NCBI RefSeq assembly: GCF_020515695.1
Contig: NZ_JAIWJA010000012.1
Location: 62,001 to 126,000, forward strand
From: Pseudomonas sp. MWU16-30317
GTDB taxonomy: Bacteria > Pseudomonadota > Gammaproteobacteria > Pseudomonadales > Pseudomonadaceae
Reading direction: 5' to 3'
Length of the DNA: 64,000 bases
Under the pieces are notes generated by a model, which saw only the letters and a list, made by a program, of their open reading frames with translations, searched no databases and had not been told where the DNA came from. The position numbers were made by a program, and so were the translations under genes. Shown here one piece after another: positions 57,173 through 64,000 of this stretch (within the stretch, counting starts at the first letter, position 1; each line of letters starts with the position of its first letter).

Positions 57173-57357
57173 ATAAAGCGTTATGTCCCTTCATGAAGCG
57201 TCCTGTGAAATCGGCAGTTATCGACTGGAAGCGGAGGATTTTGCTTCTGCATCAATGGGGGCCAGGTTTGGCAGTCCAGATAGGAAACATACGCTGAAAA
57301 CCCTCTCAGGTGAGCTGCGGCCGGTGTTAAAAGGGCACCCCACCGGTACCTTGCCGA

Positions 57358-58500
57358 TCAAATGACGCAGAAGGCAATCAGCCCTACCAACAACGCCCAG
57401 AAGCTTGACCCTACCCCGAGCAGGGTAAGGCCCGAGGCACTGGTCAAAAATGTCATTACTGCCGCCTCCTTGCAACGCTCATCCAACAGCATGCGCTCCA
57501 ACGATTTGCCCAGGGGAACCAGCAAGGCACATCCTGTCATTGCCAACAGCGCGGGCCGAGGCAGCATATTGAACATCGCCATCAAGGGAGCGCCGCACAG
57601 CGCTAACAGGGCATAGGTCGCCGCATAGGCAAAGCTCGCGGCCCGCCTGTGAGCACTGGCGCCTTCACCTTCACTACCGCTGCACATGGCCGCCGAGATA
57701 GGTGCCAGATTCAACCCGAATACTCCTAAAGGCGCCAGCAGCACCGAGATTGCTCCGGTGCACCACAGCACCTTGCGAACGTTCGGCTGGTATCCCTGTT
57801 GGCGCAGCAGGGCGAGGCCAGGCAGGCTCTGTGCAACCAACGAGACCACGCACAATGGCATCCCCAGGCCGATCAACAGCCCGATGGAAAATTCCGGCTT
57901 TTGCCAAACCAGTACAGCGGCCAAATCTTGCGTAATCACAGTTGTCTGGCGGTTGAACACCAGCAATGCCAGGGCCAAGGCAAGGAAAACAAAAACCATC
58001 GCATAGCTCGGGGCTATGCGGCGGCCCGCCAGGTAGGCGGCCAGCCCCACGCCGCCGAACAACAGCGACTGATCGATAGCCTGCACCATTCCCAACGTGA
58101 ACGGAAACAACAGCCCTGCCAGAAGCGCCGCGCAGAGGCTCGTCGGTAGACGCTCGACCCAATGAACGAATCTCGAGCTACTGGCGATGCCCACAATCAA
58201 CAGCGCACTCGCCAAAAAACCACCCAACGCTGCGTCGAAATGGGTTAGTTCGTGTACGCCCGCCAGAAGCGCTGCGCCTGGTACTGACCACGAAATGAAA
58301 ATCGGCATGCGCCAGCGCCAGGTCATATAAGCACCGATCAGCGCAATGCCACCACAGGATGCGGTAACGGCCGAGGCCAGGCTGGATGGCGCGCCACCCA
58401 CCACGGTCAAGGCTGCAATGACCAGTGGCAGTGTGCTGAAAAACGACAACAGTGCTGCCAATGTTCCAGCGGTAACGGCCGGAACCAGCGTCTTGAGCAT
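57358..58500 (-). CDS. BenE-family (benzoate/H+ symporter-like) membrane carrier
   Basis: 380 residues, nearly all hydrophobic, with 11-12 predicted helices: LVPAVTAGTLAALLSFFSTLPLVI, ALTVVGGAPSSLASAVTASCGGIALIGAYMTWRWRMPIFISWSVPGAALL in parts. The WSVPGAAL stretch in helix 3-4 is typical of BenE. The family carries aromatic acids, but many members are assigned by fold only. A GTG at 58515 is an alternative start. It is last of the right-hand five-gene set, 79 bp from the OprD gene, with a hairpin between. Confidence 0.85.
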   Translation of the reverse strand: MLKTLVPAVTAGTLAALLSFFSTLPLVIAALTVVGGAPSSLASAVTASCGGIALIGAYMTWRWRMPIFISWSVPGAALLAGVHELTHFDAALGGFLASALLIVGIASSSRFVHWVERLPTSLCAALLAGLLFPFTLGMVQAIDQSLLFGGVGLAAYLAGRRIAPSYAMVFVFLALALALLVFNRQTTVITQDLAAVLVWQKPEFSIGLLIGLGMPLCVVSLVAQSLPGLALLRQQGYQPNVRKVLWCTGAISVLLAPLGVFGLNLAPISAAMCSGSEGEGASAHRRAASFAYAATYALLALCGAPLMAMFNMLPRPALLAMTGCALLVPLGKSLERMLLDERCKEAAVMTFLTSASGLTLLGVGSSFWALLVGLIAFCVI

Positions 58501-58530
58501 GAGGCAAATATCCACTTTGAAAATGAAGAC

Positions 58531-58556
58531 GCCCTCTTGCCATGCGGCACGAGGGC
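58531..58556 (-). terminator. Hairpin after the OprD gene
   Basis: Stem GCCCTC-x-TGCC / GGCA-x-GAGGGC with a 4-base loop; on the minus strand it is followed by GTCTTCATTTTC. It lies between the OprD and BenE-like genes, so it may reduce or separate transcription of the latter. Confidence 0.6.
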
Positions 58557-58579
58557 GAGCGCAGTACCATCGCCAACAA

Positions 58580-59872
58580 TCAGAACAACGGCAGGGTGTA
58601 GCTCAGCATCAAGCGCGTCTGATCCACGCCACGGGTGAACTGCGACCGATAGGAGCCGTTACGCAACTTCACCGAGAAGTTCTCCAGGCGGCTGCCCTTC
58701 TGAAAGGCATAGCCGATATCGGTGTTGCGCTCCCATTCCGCATACCCGCTGACACCACCCACCGTGGCGTCGCTAGCACTCACATAACGGTTGGACAGCG
58801 TCAGGCCCGGCAAGCCGAATTCGGCGAAGTCGATATCGTAGCGGGCATACCACGCACGCTCGTTGGCCTCGCTGAAGTTGTTGATCAGGATGTCGGTGAA
58901 CAGATAGGTCGCGCTGCCATTGAGGAACGGCATCGCCGTATCGCCGTACAGCCGCTGGTAGCCGGCGCTGAACGAATGCGCGCCGATCCGGTAGCCAAAA
59001 TTGCTGCTGACCGCCTGGTTATCGACATTGCCAGCGTAGGCTGCACCCGCGTCGCTGGCGTTGAACAGGCGCACCTCGGCACTGGCGGTGCCCGGGCCCA
59101 CGGGGTGGGTGTACTTGAGTGCCGCGTACTCTTGACGGTAGGCGTCAGAGAGTTCGCCGTAGTACAGGCTGCCCGTCAGGTTTGGCGCAAACCGATAGTC
59201 GGCGCCCGCATAGCGAAAGTGATCGCTGGCCTGGGTCGCCGCGAATCGGCCATTGAGCGTGGTGGTGGTGATCTTCTGGAAATCGGTAGAGTCGCGTTGT
59301 TTGACCTCGTTCAACTGACCCGCGGTAATCACAAGATTATCGATGTCCTTTGACTGTAATTCGGTACCGAGGAAGGTCTGCGGGAACAGCCGCGTGCCGT
59401 TGGAAACGAACAACGGGTTGATCGGCGACATCGAGCCGATATGCACTTCGCTTTGGGCGAAACGCATCTTGCCGGTGACCCCCAGCTTGCCGTATTCGGA
59501 CTGCGCCCTCTTGGCGTAGCTGGGGCCGCCGGCGACGGCGCTGCTTTCTTGTGGCAGCAGCCCGCTGCCGCTGCGATCGGGGCTAGAGTCCAGGCGCACG
59601 CCGAGCATGCCTCGTAGGTCGAGGCCGAAGCCGACCACACCTTCGGTATAACCGGAAGTCAGGTCGAGCATGAAGCCCTGGGCCCACTCTTCGGCCTTGG
59701 ATTTCTGATTGGGAGCACTGCTGACCTCATCGCGCAGATCGCTGTTGAGGTAGTAGTTGAGCAACGTCAACTTGCCTTGGCTGTCACCAATGAAATCGGC
59801 AAAAGCGGTTGGCATCCAGACAGCCGAGCACGCGAGGCCGATGACGCATGGCCCTGGAGAAATGAAACGCAT
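58580..59872 (-). CDS. OprD-family outer-membrane porin
   Basis: 430 residues with signal peptide (FISPGPCVIGLACSAVWMPTAFA) and OprD start FIGDSQGKLTLLNYYLNSDLRD in parts. The body contains the family stretches FMLDLTSGYTEGVVGFGLDLRGMLGVRLD in parts and QTFLGTELQSKDIDNLVIT, and the last strand ends with YTLPLF, the C-terminal Phe needed for barrel assembly. OprD (OccD/OccK) channels take up amino acids or carboxylates. It lies between carrier genes of both sides and probably lets the pathway substrate enter. ATG 59872 gives the natural signal peptide. Confidence 0.93.
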   Translation of the reverse strand: MRFISPGPCVIGLACSAVWMPTAFADFIGDSQGKLTLLNYYLNSDLRDEVSSAPNQKSKAEEWAQGFMLDLTSGYTEGVVGFGLDLRGMLGVRLDSSPDRSGSGLLPQESSAVAGGPSYAKRAQSEYGKLGVTGKMRFAQSEVHIGSMSPINPLFVSNGTRLFPQTFLGTELQSKDIDNLVITAGQLNEVKQRDSTDFQKITTTTLNGRFAATQASDHFRYAGADYRFAPNLTGSLYYGELSDAYRQEYAALKYTHPVGPGTASAEVRLFNASDAGAAYAGNVDNQAVSSNFGYRIGAHSFSAGYQRLYGDTAMPFLNGSATYLFTDILINNFSEANERAWYARYDIDFAEFGLPGLTLSNRYVSASDATVGGVSGYAEWERNTDIGYAFQKGSRLENFSVKLRNGSYRSQFTRGVDQTRLMLSYTLPLF

Positions 59873-59951
59873 GGAAAACCCCACAAAAAAGTATCGGCAG
59901 CGTTGGCGTGATAATCGATTTGTTATTGTTATTCACAGTGTGCTTTGGCAG

Positions 59952-59972
59952 CAGTGGGCTGGGCGCCCACTG
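59952..59972 (-). terminator. Hairpin after the MHS-type carrier gene
   Basis: Stem CAGTGGGC / GCCCACTG (arms 59952-59959 and 59965-59972) 10 bp past the carrier stop codon. No T-tract on the minus strand. Confidence 0.5.
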
Positions 59973-59982
59973 CCGTTCGCAC

Positions 59983-61290
59983 TCATGCGTTATGCAGTTG
60001 CAAGATGGCTGAGGATCGAGATGCCACTGTGCGGCAGCTGATGAGCGCAGCGATGCTCAGGACCGCTCCGAAACTGATGTACCAGGCTGGGGACAGGCTG
60101 TCGCCGGTTACGCCGATCAACCAGGTGGCGATAAAGGGTGCAAAGCCACCGAAGACCGTCACCGCCAGGCTGTAGCTGATCGAGAGGCCCGCAGCACGGC
60201 TGCGGGTGCTGAACAGCCGCCCCAGCAGAGCCGGTACTGGCGCGAAGTACGCCGTGAGCGCAACACCCATGACAAGCTGCACGAGGATCATGCGCTCGAC
60301 ACTGGGGGCGGCAACGAGGAAGGCAAATGCCGGGTAGATTGCCAGCAAGATGAAGATCGCCGCCGGCATCATTACCCGCGTTGCACCGATACGATCCGAC
60401 AGACCACCGAAGTATGGCGCCAGGCACAGTTGCACCAAGCCGGCGACCATCACCGAATAGAACGACAACTGTGCCGGCAAATGCAGCTGGCGAATGGCGT
60501 AGGTCGGCATGTACAGCAACAACATGTAGGAGCCGATGGTGCACAGCACGATCAACCCAGTGGCCGGCAGCAGGCCTATCAAGCCACGCCAGAACGACAC
60601 TTTAGCCGGGCTGTCAGGGCTCGCTGCCTGGGCGCTGTATTCCGGGGATTCTTCGACGTGATTGCGAATATAGAGGCCCACCGGACCGATCAGCGCGCCG
60701 AACAGAAACGGAATACGCCAGCCCCAGGACAGCTGATCCTCGACCGGCAGCCAGGCGATCAGCATGCCGAAGATCGCCGCCAGCAACGCGGTCAGGCCTT
60801 GACTCGCGACCTGCCAGCTGGCGAAGAAACCGCGCTGGCTTTCGTGTGTGTGCTCCAGCAGAAAGGTAGTCGAACTGCCGAACTCGCCGCCTGCGGAAAA
60901 CCCTTGGATCAAGCGTGCCGTGACCACCAGCAAGGGCGCCCAGAAGCCGATGCTGGCGTAGGTGGGCATCAGGCCGATGGTCAGGGTCCCCAGGGTCATC
61001 AACAACATGCTCAGGCTCAATGCCGCTTTACGCCCTGCGCGGTCGGCGTACAGCCCCAGCACGATGGCGCCCACCGGGCGCGCCACGAAGGACACACCAA
61101 AGGTCGCAGCGGTGAGCAGCAAAGAGGACAGGTCGTCGCCCGTCGGGAAGAACAATTTGGAAATCGTAATGGCAAAAAAGCCGAAAACGATGATGTCGAA
61201 CCATTCCAGCGCATTACCGATGGTGGCTGATATCACCGCGCGTCGCTGTTGCCGGTTGTGGATGAAGCTGCCGTGGTCGCCGTTGCGCAT
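59983..61290 (-). CDS. MFS transporter, metabolite:H+ symporter (MHS) family
   Basis: 435 residues with 12 helices and the MHS signature: ATIGNALEWFDIIVFGFFA in helix 1, RPVGAIVLGLYADRAGRKAAL (motif A) and RLIQGFSAGGEFGSSTTFLLE. Relatives carry citrate, shikimate, proline/betaine or alpha-ketoglutarate. The substrate here is unknown; the operon places it as the inner-membrane step behind the OprD porin. A 124-bp gap with a hairpin separates it from the aminotransferase gene upstream. Confidence 0.92.
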   Translation of the reverse strand: MRNGDHGSFIHNRQQRRAVISATIGNALEWFDIIVFGFFAITISKLFFPTGDDLSSLLLTAATFGVSFVARPVGAIVLGLYADRAGRKAALSLSMLLMTLGTLTIGLMPTYASIGFWAPLLVVTARLIQGFSAGGEFGSSTTFLLEHTHESQRGFFASWQVASQGLTALLAAIFGMLIAWLPVEDQLSWGWRIPFLFGALIGPVGLYIRNHVEESPEYSAQAASPDSPAKVSFWRGLIGLLPATGLIVLCTIGSYMLLLYMPTYAIRQLHLPAQLSFYSVMVAGLVQLCLAPYFGGLSDRIGATRVMMPAAIFILLAIYPAFAFLVAAPSVERMILVQLVMGVALTAYFAPVPALLGRLFSTRSRAAGLSISYSLAVTVFGGFAPFIATWLIGVTGDSLSPAWYISFGAVLSIAALISCRTVASRSSAILQLHNA

Positions 61291-61372
61291 GCCCGTGCCC
61301 TGAAAAATGTATGGTGATGGCAGTGATAAGGGTCCATCCGCTCGGCCAAGTCTTGATGCTCGGCTCGATTAT

Positions 61373-61400
61373 CCGCCCCCAGGCCTTGGCCCGGGGGCGG
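61373..61400 (-). terminator. GC hairpin after the aminotransferase gene
   Basis: Stem CCGCCCCC / GGGGGCGG with a 12-base loop that can itself pair (GGCC/GGCC). It begins 14 bp past the aminotransferase stop codon; no T-tract. Confidence 0.5.
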
Positions 61401-61414
61401 TCCCGACAAAGTGC

Positions 61415-62815
61415 TCAGTCGCCCAGCAGGCCGCGCTTGATCATCTCCTGTTCGAGGTCCAGCAGAGCCTTGCCTAGCCCTTCACAGAGCTCATCGATCT
61501 GCGCGTGATTGATGATCAGCGGTGGCGTGATCATCTGGATATCGCCATAGGCGCCGCGGTTGGCACGCCGGTTGTACAGCGCGATGCCGTACTTGAGCGC
61601 GTGCTCGGTGAGGCGTGCCGGGGCGTTCAGCTCCACAGGCAACTGGCGCTTGCTGGCCTTGTCGGCGACCAGTTCGATGGCCATCAGCAAACCGGTGCCT
61701 CGCACGTCGCCCACCAGCCGTGACCGTTGCTGAACCTCCAGCAGACGGGTGCGCAAATGATCCCCCAGGCTGACCGACTTGTGCAGCAATTCGCGCTCGA
61801 TGATTTCATCGAGCACCGCTTCAGCGATGGCGCACGACAGCGGGTTGGAGAAATAGGTATGGCCGTGGACGAAACCGCCGCTGCTGGCCACTGCATCGAC
61901 GATATGGTCGGGTGCCAGCAAGGCGCCGAATGGCGTATAGCCTGCCGCCAGGCCCTTGGCCAGGGTCACCAGATCGGGGCGCACGTCCGGGAAGCGCTGC
62001 GACGCCAGGAAATGTCCGGTGCGCCCGCCGCTGAGAATTTCGTCGTGGATCAGCAACACGCCATGGCGGGTGCAGATATCGCGTACCGCTCGGTGGTAGC
62101 TGTAAGGCGCCACGATGGCGCCACTGGCCAGGCCGCCGATCGGCTCGAGGATGAACGCCAGCACCGACTCCGGTCCTTCGTCGAGAATGGTCTGCTCCAG
62201 TGCCTGCGCACACTGCAGAGCATAGGTCTCGGCATCCACGCCGGCCGGCAGGCGATACGTCAGGGGCGCTGGCACCTTGGGCATCTTGGTCAGCATCGGC
62301 TCATAGATCGAGTGGGTGAAATCATCCCCGGTGATCGCCACGGTGCCTAGCGTCGCGCCATGGTAGCTCGGGTCCAGGGACAGCACCTTCCAGCGCGAGC
62401 CCTGGCCGGTGACCACGGCGTATTGGCGTGCGAGTTTCATGGCCGCCTCGTTGGCCTCCGAGCCGCCCGACACGAAAAACGCGCGGTCGAAGCCTTCACC
62501 GGCCAGGGCGCAGACCTTGTCGGCCAACTGCACGGTATGCGGGCTTTCGAAAAACCGTGGATAGGCGAAGGTCACTTTGGCTGCCTGTGCGGCCATTGCC
62601 TTGAGCACCCGTGGATTGGAGTGGCCAAGGTTGCTGACCATGGAGCCAGAGGTCGCATCCAGGTAGCGATTGCCGAACTCGTCGTACAGATAGATGCCCA
62701 GCGCGTGGTCGATACGCGGTGGCCGTGGCGCGCCCTTGGGCATATAGAAACCGAGGATGGACCCGCCTTTGGGGGTGTCACCGACCAAGCGTGGGGTGGC
62801 GGAATCAGGCTGCAT
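61415..62815 (-). CDS. Class III PLP-dependent aminotransferase
   Basis: 466 residues of fold type I, omega-amino-acid aminotransferase group: LDATSGSMVSNLGHSNPRVL in the N-terminal part, PLP phosphate loop in FVSGGSEANEAAMKLARQY, YHGATLGTVAITG, the Asp of HDEILSGGRTGHFLA and the Schiff-base Lys in TLAKGLAAGYTPFGALL. It would move an amino group from an amine or omega-amino acid to pyruvate or 2-oxoglutarate. ATG 62815 overlaps the end of the dimethylformamidase-like gene by 11 bp, so the two are translated together. Substrate unknown. Confidence 0.92.
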   Translation of the reverse strand: MQPDSATPRLVGDTPKGGSILGFYMPKGAPRPPRIDHALGIYLYDEFGNRYLDATSGSMVSNLGHSNPRVLKAMAAQAAKVTFAYPRFFESPHTVQLADKVCALAGEGFDRAFFVSGGSEANEAAMKLARQYAVVTGQGSRWKVLSLDPSYHGATLGTVAITGDDFTHSIYEPMLTKMPKVPAPLTYRLPAGVDAETYALQCAQALEQTILDEGPESVLAFILEPIGGLASGAIVAPYSYHRAVRDICTRHGVLLIHDEILSGGRTGHFLASQRFPDVRPDLVTLAKGLAAGYTPFGALLAPDHIVDAVASSGGFVHGHTYFSNPLSCAIAEAVLDEIIERELLHKSVSLGDHLRTRLLEVQQRSRLVGDVRGTGLLMAIELVADKASKRQLPVELNAPARLTEHALKYGIALYNRRANRGAYGDIQMITPPLIINHAQIDELCEGLGKALLDLEQEMIKRGLLGD

Positions 62816-64000
62816 GATGGGAGACCTCTTGAGAGTGGGGCTGGCTGAAGCCGAGCACGACATTGCGCAGCAAGGTGCTGACGTCATTGCGATAGTGGTT
62901 GTGCGACAGGGCCCCACAGAAAGTGATGGAGCCCACCGCGAACACCTGGCCGCCGTGGCCAGTGTGGTAATGGATCATTTCGGCGCGAATCATCCCTTCC
63001 GGTTTGCCTCGGCCCAGCGTCATCAGGTGCGACAGCAGACAATCCAGAGACACGCCGAATCCCGGGCCGTGGCCCTCCGAACGCGCCAGCACGGTGTAAC
63101 GCGCCGGGCTACCGTCCACCGCCTCGGCCGCATCCAGCTCGAAGCCCGCCGCACCGCCGGCGCACAGGCCGTAATCACCAAGAACGGGACCCTCGATGCC
63201 TTCCAGAATCCAGCCGCCTGGCTGCTCACGCGCCTCGTCCAGGACCCTGAAGTGACTGCTTTCGTAAGGCCCCTGAGCGACGAAACCTATGCCCACCAAT
63301 TGGTTGGGGGTACGCCCGCTGTTGCGCCACAGGCCGCTGTATTGGCCGTCCAGCGCATGAAAATACTCACCGGACGGCGCCGCCCAGGCGCGGGTACCGT
63401 TTTCGCTGCGGCGCATTTCCAGCACCCCGGGGATGCTGTCGCTACGGCCGATGCGCCAGTAAAAGCCGTTGCCACCCAGGTAGCAGAGATTGCCGCCGCC
63501 GCGCTGATAGCCCGCGAAGGCATCGAGAGTCTGCTCGGTGTGGTATTCCGGATGGGTACCCGTGAGCACGCAGGCGTACGGCGCCATCAAGGCGGCGCCT
63601 TGGCTTTGCAGGTCTTCGTCGGTGACGATATCGAAGGCGATACCCTGTTGTTCGAGCCAGTCGAGCAGGTGCGAGTCAGCGATGTAGTGCCGGCACCCTG
63701 AGCCCTTGGCATCGTTGAAGGTCATGAAGCCTGGGCGCATGGTCAGCATCGGCCGCAGCCGCGACGAAAAATACACGCCACTGCCATCACTGTGCAGGTT
63801 GTAGGTCGAAAGCCCGTATTCGCGGTGCTCGTCGGGATTGTGCGGATAGGCACCCCACTCGGCCACCTTGGCCTTGAGCGCCGCATCATAGTTGCCACGG
63901 GCGAAATTGGCGTAGGCCTGATAGGTGTAGGTCGGGGCGACGAACAGCACCTTGGCGGTGGGTTTGCCCAAGGCCGGCCGCACATAGAACGGCAGGTAGT
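62805..64000 (-). CDS. N,N-dimethylformamidase large-subunit-like protein, C-terminal part (5' end outside window)
   Basis: The minus strand is open from the window edge (YLPFYVRPALGK) to the stop at 62805, at least 398 residues. VLFVAPTYTYQAYANFARG, GCRHYIADSHLLDWLEQQGI, VLTGTHPEYHTEQTLDAF and NLCYLGGNGFYWRI mark the DMFA2 (N,N-dimethylformamidase beta-subunit-like) C-terminal domain, which contains the iron-binding Tyr/Glu region in the characterised amidase. The reaction may be hydrolysis of an amide to an amine plus acid; the amine could feed the overlapping aminotransferase gene. The N-terminal half lies beyond the edge, so domain order and small-subunit presence cannot be checked. Confidence 0.85.
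   Translation of the reverse strand, partial: YLPFYVRPALGKPTAKVLFVAPTYTYQAYANFARGNYDAALKAKVAEWGAYPHNPDEHREYGLSTYNLHSDGSGVYFSSRLRPMLTMRPGFMTFNDAKGSGCRHYIADSHLLDWLEQQGIAFDIVTDEDLQSQGAALMAPYACVLTGTHPEYHTEQTLDAFAGYQRGGGNLCYLGGNGFYWRIGRSDSIPGVLEMRRSENGTRAWAAPSGEYFHALDGQYSGLWRNSGRTPNQLVGIGFVAQGPYESSHFRVLDEAREQPGGWILEGIEGPVLGDYGLCAGGAAGFELDAAEAVDGSPARYTVLARSEGHGPGFGVSLDCLLSHLMTLGRGKPEGMIRAEMIHYHTGHGGQVFAVGSITFCGALSHNHYRNDVSTLLRNVVLGFSQPHSQEVSHHAA

Noticed and set aside
1..64000. CRISPR arrays, tRNA or rRNA genes, prophage, toxin-antitoxin or defence systems
   Set aside because: I looked for evenly spaced repeats, RNA-gene motifs and the usual defence families and saw none.

Overview
The window reads as a stretch of a Pseudomonas genome (fluorescens/putida-type), from gene content alone: a NahG/NahR-type salicylate pair, OprD- and OprB-type porins, a membrane PQQ dehydrogenase, a glutathione-independent formaldehyde dehydrogenase, seven LysR regulators (one a remnant) and GC-rich coding sequence. 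It holds about 60 genes, nearly all for uptake and catabolism of small organic molecules. I see no tRNA, rRNA, phage genes or CRISPR array.

Left part (1-15.2 kb), aromatic and oxidoreductase genes. A salicylate 1-monooxygenase (nahG type) and a downstream aryl-alcohol dehydrogenase are divergent from a NahR-type activator, with a clear NahR-like box between them. Then come small LysR-controlled sets: a tautomerase, a quinol-monooxygenase-like protein, a frameshifted SDR and an alpha/beta hydrolase; an F420-reductase-like protein, a DODA-type dioxygenase and a carboxylesterase; and a compact operon of two luciferase-like monooxygenases around two TIM-barrel isomerase-like paralogues, followed by an ArsR regulator. 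Next are FrmR, a PQQ dehydrogenase, formaldehyde dehydrogenase FdhA and AlkB.

Middle (20.66-42.8 kb), a catabolic block. It starts abruptly: its last gene abuts a LysR gene that has lost its DNA-binding half. It ends beside a broken IS5-family transposase. A six-gene operon (SDR alcohol dehydrogenase, cyclohexanone-type Baeyer-Villiger monooxygenase, semialdehyde dehydrogenase, OprB-like porin, acetoin-reductase-like SDR, glycerol-dehydrogenase-like enzyme) is driven by an excellent sigma-54 promoter and a divergent AcoR-like activator with palindromic upstream sites. Next to it are EtfAB, a type III CoA transferase, 3-hydroxyacyl-CoA dehydrogenase and enoyl-CoA hydratase, divergent from an IclR regulator, an acyl-CoA dehydrogenase and an MFS carrier; the shared promoter region has two nearly identical 15-bp palindromes. 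Together they fit a route from a cyclic alcohol or ketone via lactone, hydroxy acid and dicarboxylate to beta-oxidation, with no lactone hydrolase or thiolase in the block.

Right part (42.8-64 kb). A cobalamin riboswitch precedes a NiCoT nickel/cobalt permease. A decayed copper/TonB region follows, with a frameshifted copC and joined fragments of a TonB receptor and an isonitrile-hydratase-like gene. After that come an unusual dehydrogenase-hydrolase fusion protein with a SnoaL-like partner, an amino-acid-derivative cluster (ABC importer, M24 hydrolase, M20 amidohydrolase, diaminopropionate ammonia-lyase-like enzyme, AsnC/Lrp regulator), and a five-gene set of a dimethylformamidase-like protein, class III aminotransferase, MHS-family carrier, OprD porin and BenE-like carrier that runs off the right edge.
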